Source: Hyphomicrobiales bacterium (lineage in GTDB: Bacteria; Pseudomonadota; Alphaproteobacteria; Rhizobiales; Rhizobiaceae). Taken from it: a stretch of 64,000 nt of DNA. Position 1 is the first letter of the stretch. Every line of letters begins with the position of its first letter. Below the pieces are notes generated by a model that did no database searches, was not told the origin of the DNA, and saw only the letters and a program-made list of their open reading frames with translations. Positions 55,139 to 63,456 of the stretch are shown piece by piece. Location: the NCBI GenBank assembly GCA_900471485.1, contig UCEU01000024.1:50453-114452 (forward strand). Direction: 5' to 3'. Made by a program: the position numbers and the translations under genes.

Positions 55139-55699
55139 ATGTATATCGCGCGCCACACATTTCGCGGCCTCGCACTCGCCGGCTGTCTCACGCTTGCCTT
55201 CACCCTGCCCGCCTTCGCCGCCGGCGAGGAGAGCGACGAGACCAAGCCGCCGCCCAAGACCGAAACTACGACCAAGTGCGCCGATGGCAAGATCTGGGAC
55301 AAGAAGCGCAAGGAATGCGTGACGCCGAAGAAGCAGAGCTTCAACGACGACGAACTCTACAGGGCCGCCCGTGAATTCGCCTATGCCGGCCAGTATGACA
55401 ACGCGCTGAAGGTGCTGGCGCTCGCCGAGAACCAGAACGACCCACGCATCCTGAATTACCTCGGCTACGCCAACCGCAAGGCCGGCCGCATGGAACTGGG
55501 AATGTCCTACTACCGCAAGGCGCTGCAGGCCGACGAGAATTATATTCTCGCCCGGTCATACATGGGCCAAGCTTTGGTGGAACAGGGTGACGTACAGGCC
55601 GCCCGCGTCCAGCTCGTCGAAATCCGCGATCGCGGCGGCGAGCAGACATGGGCCTACAGGTCTCTTCTGCAGTCGCTGAACGGATACCGGACCTACTGA
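55139..55699 (+). CDS. Secreted TPR-repeat protein
   Basis: 186 residues. Signal peptide (about 1-28, ends PAFAAG); a short Cys-containing segment KCADGKIWDKKRKECV (about 46-61) with two cysteines; and two to three tetratricopeptide repeats (about 70-165, including GYANRKAGRMELGMSYYRKALQADENY). A periplasmic scaffold or adaptor. It lies ahead of the ECF sigma gene but is separated by 169 bases. Confidence 0.83.
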   Translation: MYIARHTFRGLALAGCLTLAFTLPAFAAGEESDETKPPPKTETTTKCADGKIWDKKRKECVTPKKQSFNDDELYRAAREFAYAGQYDNALKVLALAENQNDPRILNYLGYANRKAGRMELGMSYYRKALQADENYILARSYMGQALVEQGDVQAARVQLVEIRDRGGEQTWAYRSLLQSLNGYRTY

Positions 55700-55868
55700 A
55701 GTCCGGGCCGATGCAACCTGACGAAGAAAAACCTTGAGAACCCGTGTGATACGCCGACGAATGCTTGCGAAGCATCAGCGGATTGTTTCATAAGTGTTAC
55801 AGAGGCAATATAAATCGCTTTCATTCCGGGCTTTCCGCCCGACTGCTTAGCCATCACCTGGAAAGACT

Positions 55869-56381
55869 ATGCGTCAAGCCGTGACGACCATCGATATCAG
55901 ACGCGACCTTGTGGGATTGCTGCCCCGGTTGCGTCGTTTCGCGATGACGCTCGCCGGTGACGCAACAGCGACCGACGAACTCGTCCAGGTCGTCTGTCAG
56001 CGCGCCATAGCCAAGAGCGCCCAGTGGAAAGGCGAAGGCCGGCTGGAGAGCTGGGTCTATACCGTCACCCGCCAGCAATGGGCCGAAGACAGCCGCCGTC
56101 GCAAGCCGCATCCGCAGCAGAAGACCAACGTCACCGATTTCCGCAGCGCCGGCCAGATCATGGGCCAGGGCATGGTCATGGATACCGACGCGATCCACCG
56201 GATGATCGGCGAGATGCCCGAGGGCATCGCCAGCGTTTTCCTGCTCGTTGTCGTCGAAGGCCACAGCTACCAGCAGGCCTCCGACATCATGGGCCTGCCC
56301 TTCAATACCGTCGTTTCACATCTCGCCGCGGCCAGGCTGCACCTTGCCAGCATCGCCGACAACTATCCCCACAGGTACTGA
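55869..56381 (+). CDS. ECF-type RNA polymerase sigma factor
   Basis: 170 residues. Region 2 (about 10-75, RRFAMTLAGDATATDELVQVVCQRAI; RLESWVYTVTRQQWAEDSRRRK) and region 4 (about 110-160, MPEGIASVFLLVVVEGHSYQQASDIMGLPFNTVVSHLAAAR) are clear, with no extra domain. It is followed with a one-base gap by a membrane protein gene, so the pair is a sigma/anti-sigma module. Confidence 0.92.
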   Translation: MRQAVTTIDIRRDLVGLLPRLRRFAMTLAGDATATDELVQVVCQRAIAKSAQWKGEGRLESWVYTVTRQQWAEDSRRRKPHPQQKTNVTDFRSAGQIMGQGMVMDTDAIHRMIGEMPEGIASVFLLVVVEGHSYQQASDIMGLPFNTVVSHLAAARLHLASIADNYPHRY

Positions 56382-56382
56382 T

Positions 56383-57231
56383 TTGCTCGACTTCAAGAAA
56401 CTGCCGCTCGACGCCCAGCTGACCGCCCTCCTCGACGGCGAGACGACGCCCGAACAGAAGCACGATCTGGAAAAGCGCCTGGCGACGGACGAAGGCGCAA
56501 GGCGGCTTTACGACAAACTGCGCACCGGCACCGATTTCGGCAAGCATCGCCTCGAGGACGTGTTGAAGGAGCCCGTGCCGCTGGCACTGGTACGTTCGAT
56601 CAAGAACGTCCAGCCGCCGAAGACGCCGGTCGCCTCGCGCATCTCCCGCCCGGCCATGAAGTTCGCGCCATCGGGTCCGCAGGCAATCGCCGGCGCGCTG
56701 GCACTTCTCATCGTCGGCTGTTGCATCGGCTATTTCGCCGCCGGCAACCAGGACGGCCTGACCGGCGCGCAGCCGCAGGCGATCGACACGATCGTCAATC
56801 CCGCCGACTGGCTCGCCGACGTCACCGCCTACCAGCGCCTGATCGCCCGCCAGCCGCGCCACATCGTAGAGGTTCCGGCCTCGCAGGCCGAAGAAATCTC
56901 GACCTGGCTCACCTCGACCGTCGGCGTCGCCTTCCGCGTTCCCGACCTGTCCGCCAGCGGCTGGACCTTCCAGGGCGCGCGCGTGCTGCTCGCCGGCGGT
57001 CGTCCCACCGGACAGCTGATCTACACCAGCGCCGACGGCGACCTGGCTTCGATCGCCTTCCTCAAGGAAGGCCAGCTTCAGTCGCCCGATACCGATGATT
57101 TCAAGGAAACCATCCGTGACGAGATCGGCCTGGTGAGCTGGCACAACGCCGGCACCACCTACGTCCTCGTCGGCCCCTCCTCCGAGGCATCGCTCAGCCA
57201 GCTGGCAATGGAGATCGCAACCGCGATCTGA
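56383..57231 (+). CDS. Membrane anti-sigma factor
   Basis: 282 residues from a TTG start at 56383, one base after the sigma stop, with CACAGG upstream. N-terminal cytosolic domain (about 1-90, LPLDAQLTALLDGETTPEQKHDLEKRLATD), one membrane helix (about 104-124, GALALLIVGCCIGYFAAG) and a periplasmic part (about 130-282). The His-x3-Cys-x2-Cys zinc motif of ZAS anti-sigma factors is not present. An in-frame ATG further upstream lies inside the sigma gene. The assignment rests on operon position and topology. Confidence 0.8.
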   Translation: MLDFKKLPLDAQLTALLDGETTPEQKHDLEKRLATDEGARRLYDKLRTGTDFGKHRLEDVLKEPVPLALVRSIKNVQPPKTPVASRISRPAMKFAPSGPQAIAGALALLIVGCCIGYFAAGNQDGLTGAQPQAIDTIVNPADWLADVTAYQRLIARQPRHIVEVPASQAEEISTWLTSTVGVAFRVPDLSASGWTFQGARVLLAGGRPTGQLIYTSADGDLASIAFLKEGQLQSPDTDDFKETIRDEIGLVSWHNAGTTYVLVGPSSEASLSQLAMEIATAI

Positions 57232-57258
57232 CGCGACAAGTTAGAAGCGGACACAAAA

Positions 57259-57286
57259 AAGCGGGCGCCGCATGCGACGCCCGCTT
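57259..57286. terminator. Terminator between anti-sigma gene and leuA
   Basis: GCGGGCG (57261-57267) pairs with CGCCCGC (57278-57284), preceded by a run of A and followed by TTC. The A-run reads as T-run on minus, so it suits leuA best. Confidence 0.75.
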
Positions 57287-57306
57287 CATGGTTCCATGGC
57301 CTACAA

Positions 57307-59016
57307 TCAGGCCTTACCGGCCCTCACGTCGAGCACCCTGTTCGCCGCCGAGACGATCGCTTCCAGCGACGCGCCGACGATGTTGGTGCTGATGCCGGCG
57401 CCGAAGAGCTTGCCGCCAGGGTAAGACGTCTCGACGTACGAAATCGCCGAAGCGTTCGAGCCGTGCTGCAGCGAGTGTTCGGAATAATCCTGCACCGCCA
57501 TCTCGACCCCGAGATACTCCGAGAGCGCATTGATGAAGCCGTCGATCGGGCCGTTGCCGCGTCCCTCGATCTGCTTTGTCACGCCATTGTCGGTGATCTC
57601 GGCGGAAACGACGCGAACGCCCTTGCGCTCGGGATCGGCGAAGGTCTGGTGATCGACGAACTTGATGCGGCCCTTCGGCTGCGTCACGTAGCGCTCGATG
57701 AAGTGGTCGTAGATCCGCTTCGACGGCAATTCCTTGCCCTCTTCGTCGGTGATCCGCTGTATTTCCTCGCGATACTCAACCTGCAGGTTGCGCGGCAGGT
57801 TCAGGCCGTAATCCTGCTGCAGGATATAGGCGATGCCGCCCTTGCCGGACTGCGAGTTGATGCGGATGATCGCCTCGTAAGAGCGGCCAACATCCTGCGG
57901 ATCGATCGGCAAATACGGCACTTCCCAGACCGGGTGATTGGCGACCTTGATGGCCTTCATGCCCTTGTTGATCGCATCCTGGTGCGAACCGGAGAAAGCC
58001 GTATAGACCAGTTCGCCGACATAAGGGTGGCGCTCGCCGATCGGCATCTGGTTGGAATATTCGAACACGTCCTTCATGCGCACGATATCCGAGCAGTCGA
58101 TCTCCGGATCCACACCCTGCGTGAACATGTTGAGCGCCATCGTCACGACGTCGACATTGCCGGTGCGCTCGCCATTGCCGAACAGCGTGCCCTCGACACG
58201 ATCGGCGCCGGCCAGCAAGGCAAGCTCGGCGGCGGCGATGCCGGTGCCGCGGTCATTATGCGGGTGCAGCGAGATGATCAGGTTCTCGCGGTTGTCGAGA
58301 TTGCGGCACATCCACTCGATCTGGTCGGCATAGACGTTCGGCGTCGCCATTTCGACGGTCGACGGCAGGTTGATGATCAGCTTGTTGTCGGGCGTCGGCT
58401 TCATCACCTCGATGACCGAGTTGCAGATCTCCAGCGCCACTTCCAGCTCGGTGCCGGTAAAGCTCTCCGGCGAATATTCGAAACGATACCCGCCACCGGC
58501 CTTGGCCGCCATGTCGGAAATCATCTTCGCCGCGTCGACCGCGATCTGCTTGATGCCGTTGACATCCTTAGCGAAAACCACGCGGCGCTGCAGCTCGCTG
58601 GTCGAGTTGTAGAAGTGAACGATCGGCTTGTTGGCGCCTTCCAGGGCTTCAAAGGTGCGCGTGATCAGCTCGGGACGGCACTGCACCAGCACCTGCAGCG
58701 ACACGTCATCAGGCACATTGCCCTGCTCCACACACCAGCGCGCGAAGTCGAAATCGGTCTGCGAGGCCGACGGGAAGCCGATCTCGATTTCCTTGAAGCC
58801 CATGTCGAGCAGCAACTGGAACATCCGCGCCTTGCGGTCGTGGCCCATCGGGTCGACCAGGGCCTGGTTTCCGTCGCGCAGGTCCACGGAACACCAGATC
58901 GGCGCCTTGGTCAGCGTCTTGGTCGGCCATGTGCGATCGGGGATGTTGACCTGCGGATAAGGGCGATACTTCATCGCCGCGTCAGGCATGCCGTGGGAGC
59001 GGGTCTTCGTGTCCAT
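57307..59016 (-). CDS. leuA: 2-isopropylmalate synthase
   Basis: First committed enzyme of leucine synthesis, joining acetyl-CoA and 2-oxoisovalerate. 569 residues, the long (LeuA2/fungal-like) form. DRTWPTKTLTKAPIWCSVDLRDGNQAL (about 27-53) contains the catalytic Asp/Arg of the TIM barrel, and HPHNDRGTGIAAAELALLAGADRVEGTLFGNGERTGN is the metal-site block. The C-terminal part is the allosteric leucine-binding domain. AGGAAGAGAAG precedes ATG 59016. A promoter, a leucine-rich leader ORF and a hairpin lie upstream, pointing to attenuation by leucine supply. Confidence 0.97.
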   Translation of the reverse strand: MDTKTRSHGMPDAAMKYRPYPQVNIPDRTWPTKTLTKAPIWCSVDLRDGNQALVDPMGHDRKARMFQLLLDMGFKEIEIGFPSASQTDFDFARWCVEQGNVPDDVSLQVLVQCRPELITRTFEALEGANKPIVHFYNSTSELQRRVVFAKDVNGIKQIAVDAAKMISDMAAKAGGGYRFEYSPESFTGTELEVALEICNSVIEVMKPTPDNKLIINLPSTVEMATPNVYADQIEWMCRNLDNRENLIISLHPHNDRGTGIAAAELALLAGADRVEGTLFGNGERTGNVDVVTMALNMFTQGVDPEIDCSDIVRMKDVFEYSNQMPIGERHPYVGELVYTAFSGSHQDAINKGMKAIKVANHPVWEVPYLPIDPQDVGRSYEAIIRINSQSGKGGIAYILQQDYGLNLPRNLQVEYREEIQRITDEEGKELPSKRIYDHFIERYVTQPKGRIKFVDHQTFADPERKGVRVVSAEITDNGVTKQIEGRGNGPIDGFINALSEYLGVEMAVQDYSEHSLQHGSNASAISYVETSYPGGKLFGAGISTNIVGASLEAIVSAANRVLDVRAGKA

Positions 59017-59128
59017 GTCTTCTCTTCCTATTCCCGTCATCTGGCCGCGTCATAGCGCATGGCCTGCCTGTTGGCGATGACGAATCCGGCGCTATCAGTC
59101 CGGTTGATCGATTTTTGGGATATGTGAA

Positions 59129-59171
59129 GAGGAGCTATGGCCGGCGGGCTTTGGGCCGCCGGGCGCTCCTC
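59129..59171 (-). promoter_or_regulatory. Leader hairpin at the leuL stop codon
   Basis: GAGGAGC (59171-59165) pairs with GCTCCTC (59135-59129), with an inner stem CCGGCGG/CCGCCGG. It begins inside the leader stop codon. No T-run follows, so it is not a textbook terminator; it may be an antiterminator arm or act on translation. CTCCTC of the Leu codons could pair with GAGGAG instead. Confidence 0.55.
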
Positions 59172-59295
59172 AACGGACCCGGCAACCGCGCGTAAGGCCG
59201 AGGAGAAGAAGCGAGGTCAGGGCGCGCGTATTGTCGCGCAGGGCGATACGCCCGCGTGCAATCTGCTCAGAAATCATGATGCCCGTGCTCTTCAT
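59170..59295 (-). CDS. leuL: Leucine-rich leader peptide of leuA
   Basis: 41 codons from ATG 59295 (or 35 from ATG 59277) to TGA 59170-59172. The peptide contains LTSLLLLGLT: four consecutive Leu codons (59211-59200) and a fifth at 59196-59194, placed just before the hairpin, as in amino-acid attenuators. A good promoter ends seven bases before ATG 59295, so the transcript would start at or one base before the AUG, a leaderless mRNA like trpL of Sinorhizobium. It lies 154 bases upstream of leuA. Read from sequence, not from a database. Confidence 0.7.
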   Translation of the reverse strand: MKSTGIMISEQIARGRIALRDNTRALTSLLLLGLTRGCRVR

Positions 59296-59302
59296 GCCGG
59301 CC

Positions 59303-59331
59303 TGTATAGCCGCCGCGCGAAAAACTGGCAA
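59303..59331 (-). promoter_or_regulatory. Promoter of leuL-leuA
   Basis: TTGCCA (59331-59326) and TATACA (59308-59303) with a 17-base spacer, a near-consensus housekeeping promoter. The expected start point is about 59296-59295, coinciding with the first leader ATG. It lies in the gap after the CopG-like gene. Confidence 0.65.
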
Positions 59332-59364
59332 GTGCCCGCCCATCTTTTTGCCAGCTGCACGAAT

Positions 59365-59604
59365 TCAGCGCTGCCCGACGGATGAAAGGCGTTCGGCGAT
59401 CCACAGCTTGATAAGCGATTGGCGAGTAACGCCGAGGCGTTGCGCTTCGCCATCCAGCGCGTGCAATTCGCCGAAGGTGAGGTCGAAGGTAACGGATACA
59501 GGCTGGTTCGGACGATACGCCGCCGACCAGTCGAAGTAATCGACGATATCCTCTTCACCGTCATCGAACAGTTTATCGAGTTCTTCAGCCGAAATGGTCT
59601 TCAT
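59365..59604 (-). CDS. CopG/BrnA-like antitoxin domain protein, no partner toxin seen
   Basis: 79 residues. Acidic N-terminal region (SAEELDKLFDDGEEDIVDYFDWS) followed by an RHH-type strand and helices VSVTFDLTFGELHALDGEAQRLGVTRQSLIKLWIAERL, the arrangement of BrnA/CopG antitoxins. AGGAG lies nine bases ahead of ATG 59604. No BrnT-like toxin gene is adjacent: upstream is benE (25 bases), downstream the leuL promoter. Orphan antitoxin or a small regulator. Confidence 0.7.
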   Translation of the reverse strand: MKTISAEELDKLFDDGEEDIVDYFDWSAAYRPNQPVSVTFDLTFGELHALDGEAQRLGVTRQSLIKLWIAERLSSVGQR

Positions 59605-59629
59605 CACCACCGCTCCTAGATGGAGCAGC

Positions 59630-60808
59630 TTACCTCGATTTCACAAATCGCTGCAACGCCATCATCAGCCCGCCGGCTAGGAGCCCCCAGAAGGCTCCGG
59701 AAATGCCGCCGAAGGAGACGCCTGATGCCGTCACCAGGAATGTGATCGCAGCCGCTTCCCGCGTATCGGGCGCCTGGAAGGCGGCCATGGCGGAGCCCGA
59801 GAAGGCGCCGACCAGGGCAAGACCCGCCACCGCCTGGATCAGGATCGGCGGCGCCAGCGCCACCGATGCGGTCACCGCACCCGCAAGCGGCCCGAGGATG
59901 AGATAGCAGATACCGCAGACGATCACCGCCCAATAGCGGCGCTTCGGATCCGGATGCGCATCCGGCCCGGCGCACATCGCCGCCGTGATCGCCGCCAGAT
60001 TGACGGCATGGCCGCCGAAGGGCGCCGACAACAACGAGAAGAAACCGGTCGAGGCAAAGAGCTGCCCGGGCTTGGTCTCGTAGCCGTTGACCTTCATGAC
60101 CGCGATGCCAGGAATATTCTGCGAGGCCATGGTGACGATGAAGAGCGGCAGCGCGATCGACACGAAGGCCGGCACGTTGAACACCGGCATGACGAACGCA
60201 ACAGTCGGCACCAGCGAGCGCTTGACCGTATCGAGCGCTCCCACGGGCACATCGACCCCGAAGACCACGACCAGTACGAATGCCGCCAGCGCCGCCGGCA
60301 CGGCCCATAGCCGCTTGAAGGCGCCGACAACGATCCAGGCAAGCACGATCGGCAGCCCGAGCAACGGATTGAACCCGACTGCCTTGACCGGCGCGAAGCA
60401 GAGCCCGATCAGCACGCCTGCCAGCATCGCATTGGCCAGCGGCGCCGGTATCGCCGCCACCGCCCGCCCGAGCGGCCTGAACAGCCCGGCGATAACGATC
60501 AGCAACGCGCAGATGATAAAAGCCCCGACAGCCGCATTGAACCCGCCCTCGACCACACCGGTCGCAGCCAGAAGCGCGCCCCCCGGCGTCGACCAGGCCA
60601 TGCTGATCGGCAGCCTGGAGGTTACGCTGAGCACGATCGCGCAAATCCCGAGCGACACCGACAACGCCATCAACCCCGAAGCCGCCTGCGCCTCCGTCGC
60701 CCCCACGGCCTGCAACCCGTGCAGCACGACGGCGAACGAACTGGCGAAACCGACAAAAGCGGTGAGAACGCCCATGAACAGGGCCTGGACGGAGAAGTCT
60801 TTCAGCAC
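59630..60808 (-). CDS. BenE family benzoate/H+ symporter-like transporter
   Basis: 392 residues, about twelve hydrophobic helices with the BenE start FSVQALFMGVLTAFVGFASSFAVVLHGLQAVGATEAQAASGL and the SMAWSTPGGALLAATG motif (about 62-77). Proton-coupled uptake of benzoate or a related acid is the family role; no catabolic genes are nearby, so the substrate is open. A GTG start at 60808 with GGAG upstream is preferred over a TTG at 60856. Confidence 0.87.
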   Translation of the reverse strand: MLKDFSVQALFMGVLTAFVGFASSFAVVLHGLQAVGATEAQAASGLMALSVSLGICAIVLSVTSRLPISMAWSTPGGALLAATGVVEGGFNAAVGAFIICALLIVIAGLFRPLGRAVAAIPAPLANAMLAGVLIGLCFAPVKAVGFNPLLGLPIVLAWIVVGAFKRLWAVPAALAAFVLVVVFGVDVPVGALDTVKRSLVPTVAFVMPVFNVPAFVSIALPLFIVTMASQNIPGIAVMKVNGYETKPGQLFASTGFFSLLSAPFGGHAVNLAAITAAMCAGPDAHPDPKRRYWAVIVCGICYLILGPLAGAVTASVALAPPILIQAVAGLALVGAFSGSAMAAFQAPDTREAAAITFLVTASGVSFGGISGAFWGLLAGGLMMALQRFVKSR

Positions 60809-61057
60809 GTTACATAACTCCGCGGTCGGAAAACTCAGATCAGCTTCCAAGATCAAAAAAAAGTTGACCTGACAAGCGTCATCGGCAGGCTGTCAGTACG
60901 TCCCACGAGCGCGCACATCCGTTTCCGCGAATAAAGGTCTGGTGGACATCGGTCCGTAACCCATTCCAGCCGCAGTGACGTTGACGACACCAACGAACAG
61001 CACGTATGGTCACAACTTAGGATTTTATGAATTGGTCACCAGAGACGCGCCGAACAG

Positions 61058-61735
61058 ATGAAGAGCCTTATTTATGTGATCGGCCTGCTGGCCGGCCTCT
61101 GCGTCGCGCTTTTGATGAACAACCCACATGTTTTTGGCTCTGCCGGATACTTGGTGCCGCTCGTCCTGATCGCAATCTTCGTCGCCTTACTGATCCGCTA
61201 TCGAAAGCTGTTTGGTCCTGAGTTTCAGATGGCGATTTGGATCGTCATCCTTCTTGGACTGATGTTGCTGCACATCAACAGGGATGAAATCTTCCGCCAC
61301 GGAAATCGGTTGCTGGCCGCCTTTCTGCCGGGAAAGGCTATTGCGGTCACAACATCAGACGGCCTGACGGAAGTGCTTGTGCACAAAACTCAGGGCGGCC
61401 ATTTCGAGGCGACTGTGAAGATCAACGGGCGGGAGCTGCTTATGCTGGTCGACACCGGGGCCAGCCATATTGTTTTGAGCGCGCGAGATGCGGCGTTTGC
61501 CGGCCTTCAAACGGACGGCCTTGAATACACCGTGCCGGTCTGGACCGCGAGCGGCACCAGCGTGAATGCGCCCGCCACGCTATCGGCCGTGTCGATCGGC
61601 CCCATATCCCGCCGCACGGTGTCAGCGCTCGTATCGCCGCCAGGTGAACTACAGCAGAGCCTGCTCGGAATGAGTTTCTTGTCGACACTGGGGTCATTTC
61701 AGATGAAAGCGGATGAACTGCGGCTGACCGACTAG
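61058..61735 (+). CDS. Membrane-anchored retropepsin-like aspartic protease (TIGR02281 type)
   Basis: 225 residues. Three hydrophobic helices lie in the first 75 residues, and a single aspartic-protease motif VDTGASHIVL (Asp132) in the C-terminal domain (about 95-225). One DTGA per chain implies an active homodimer, as in retroviral proteases. Envelope-located. 249 bases upstream are free of genes. Convergent with clpP. Confidence 0.88.
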   Translation: MKSLIYVIGLLAGLCVALLMNNPHVFGSAGYLVPLVLIAIFVALLIRYRKLFGPEFQMAIWIVILLGLMLLHINRDEIFRHGNRLLAAFLPGKAIAVTTSDGLTEVLVHKTQGGHFEATVKINGRELLMLVDTGASHIVLSARDAAFAGLQTDGLEYTVPVWTASGTSVNAPATLSAVSIGPISRRTVSALVSPPGELQQSLLGMSFLSTLGSFQMKADELRLTD

Positions 61736-61778
61736 CCGCTCAATCCACCCGTGTCCCCGCGGTCCTTGATCCCCCATC

Positions 61779-61824
61779 AAAAACAAAAAAGCGCCCTCGC
61801 CCACCATCCGGCAGCCGAGGGCGC
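61779..61824 (-). terminator. Terminator of the clpP paralogue
   Basis: CGAGGGCGC (61824-61816 region) pairs with GCGCCCTCG (61791-61799); on minus the stem is followed by TTTTTTGTTTTT. A strong intrinsic terminator 17 bases after the clpP stop. Confidence 0.85.
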
Positions 61825-61840
61825 CCTCATCTCAATCCGA

Positions 61841-62425
61841 TCAGATGTCGCTCTGCGACGTCACGATGCGCGATACCAGGCCGTAGGCCTTGGCTTCTTC
61901 GGCCGACAGCCAGTAGTCGCGGTCGGTGTCGGCTGCGATCTTCTCGTAGGGCTGGCCGGTGGCCGCCGACATGATCTTGTTCAGGCGCTCGTTCATCTTG
62001 ATGATCTCGCGTGCCTGGATTTCGATGTCGGACGCCATGCCGCGCGTGCCGCCGGACGGTTGGTGCAGCAGGAAGCGCGTGTTCGGCAGGCAAAGGCGCT
62101 GCTCCTTGGGAGCGGCGACATAGATCAGCGCGCCGGCCGAAGCGACCCAGCCGGTTCCGATCATCCAGACCTTCGGCTTGATGAACTTGATCATGTCGTG
62201 GATCGAATCGCCGGATTCGACGTGGCCGCCGGGCGAATTGACGTAGATGCGGATGTCGTCGTCGCTGGCCGCGGCAAGCGCCACGAGCTGCGAGCAGACC
62301 TTCTGCGCCAGTTCCTGATTGATCGGTCCATAGATGAAGATCGAACGCGACTTGAAAAGGTTCGCCTCCGTTTCCTTGCCGAGCGGCAGTTCCTTCGTCT
62401 TGTCGTCCTGGTCTTCGTCGTTCAT
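61841..62425 (-). CDS. clpP: ClpP-like protease subunit (paralogue)
   Basis: 194 residues. Catalytic triad conserved: Ser96 in GWVASAGAL, His121 in FLLHQPSGG and Asp170 in DTDRDYW. The E. coli GQAASMG is GWVASAG here. The acidic MNDEDQDDKTKELP N-terminus replaces the usual propeptide. No clpX or lon is adjacent, so this is probably a secondary ClpP of the several in rhizobia. GAGAGG precedes ATG 62425. Confidence 0.9.
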   Translation of the reverse strand: MNDEDQDDKTKELPLGKETEANLFKSRSIFIYGPINQELAQKVCSQLVALAAASDDDIRIYVNSPGGHVESGDSIHDMIKFIKPKVWMIGTGWVASAGALIYVAAPKEQRLCLPNTRFLLHQPSGGTRGMASDIEIQAREIIKMNERLNKIMSAATGQPYEKIAADTDRDYWLSAEEAKAYGLVSRIVTSQSDI

Positions 62426-62650
62426 TCGAACCTCTCTCACGTAAATTCGGGTTCCTCGCACATAGTGCGACTCAATGCGTAAAACAATGCGGGAAAAAGA
62501 CAAGCCACGGAACGGGTGAAGATATGGTTAGGGGCCGAATGTGTGGAAACCCGGCTTACCGAAATGTAACGCGCGAAGGCTTTGAAAAGCCAGGATCGGT
62601 TCCTACGTCATCCTCAAGGCTTTTATCCGAACGCCGTCAAGGAGACCACG

Positions 62651-63445
62651 ATGTCACCCGAAGAACGCCAGCTGCTCACCTCCCTCTTCGACCGCGTGCG
62701 CACCGCGGCCTCCACCCCGCGCGACCGTGACGCCGAAGCCCTGATCGACCAGGGCACGCGCGACCAGCCCTACGCCGCCTATTATCTGGCGCAGGCCGTC
62801 ATCGTCCAGGAAAAGGGGCTCGAGGCGGCGGCCAGCCACATCAAGGATCTCGAAGCCCGCATAAAGCAGCTGGAAAGCGGCGAAACCGAACACCGCCAGG
62901 CCGAACAGGGCGGCGGCTTCCTGAGCTCGATCTTCGGCAGCGCCCAGCCGCCGCAGCCCGCCCCACAGCCGCAATCCGGCCCCTGGGGCAGCACGGACGC
63001 GAACGCGCCGCGCCAGCAGATCCGTGAGGACCGCGGCTTCGACAGCGGCCCGCGCCCGATGCAGCAGCCCTCCGGCCCCTGGGGCGCAAGGGCCGCGGCT
63101 CCCTCTGCCGGCGGCAGCTTCCTGCAGGGCGCGCTCGGCACCGCGGCCGGCGTCGCCGGCGGCATGCTGCTCGCCAATTCGCTGAGCGGCATCTTCAGCG
63201 GCAACCACATGTCCTCCCTCGGCCTCGGCTCGCTAGCGTCAGGCACCAACCCGCTCGGCAATAGCCCCGTCGAGGAAACCGTCATCAACAACTATTTCGG
63301 TGACGACAAGGACAAGACCCAGACCGTGGCCGACGACAACAAGAACGACGACACCACCACCGACGACGACGGCCTGCAGCAGGCGGACTACGACGACGGC
63401 GACGACCAACAGGATTTCGGCAACGACGACAGCTTCGACGTGTGA
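62651..63445 (+). CDS. DUF2076 domain protein
   Basis: 264 residues. N-terminal DUF2076 segment (about 1-80, MSPEERQLLTSLFDRVRTAAS; AAYYLAQAVIVQE), a low-complexity Pro/Gly/Gln linker, a hydrophobic FLQGALGTAAGVAGGMLLANSLSGIF stretch (about 156-182), and a C-terminal Asp-rich tail. Related periplasmic ligand-binding sensor-like proteins have been described under this name, function unknown. AAGGAG precedes ATG 62651. Confidence 0.85.
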   Translation: MSPEERQLLTSLFDRVRTAASTPRDRDAEALIDQGTRDQPYAAYYLAQAVIVQEKGLEAAASHIKDLEARIKQLESGETEHRQAEQGGGFLSSIFGSAQPPQPAPQPQSGPWGSTDANAPRQQIREDRGFDSGPRPMQQPSGPWGARAAAPSAGGSFLQGALGTAAGVAGGMLLANSLSGIFSGNHMSSLGLGSLASGTNPLGNSPVEETVINNYFGDDKDKTQTVADDNKNDDTTTDDDGLQQADYDDGDDQQDFGNDDSFDV

Positions 63446-63456
63446 TGCCGTTGAGG

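Noticed and set aside
59137..59385. 82-codon plus-strand frame over the leuL region
   Set aside because: Overlaps the leuL promoter and leader on the opposite strand and has no ribosome binding site or family features.
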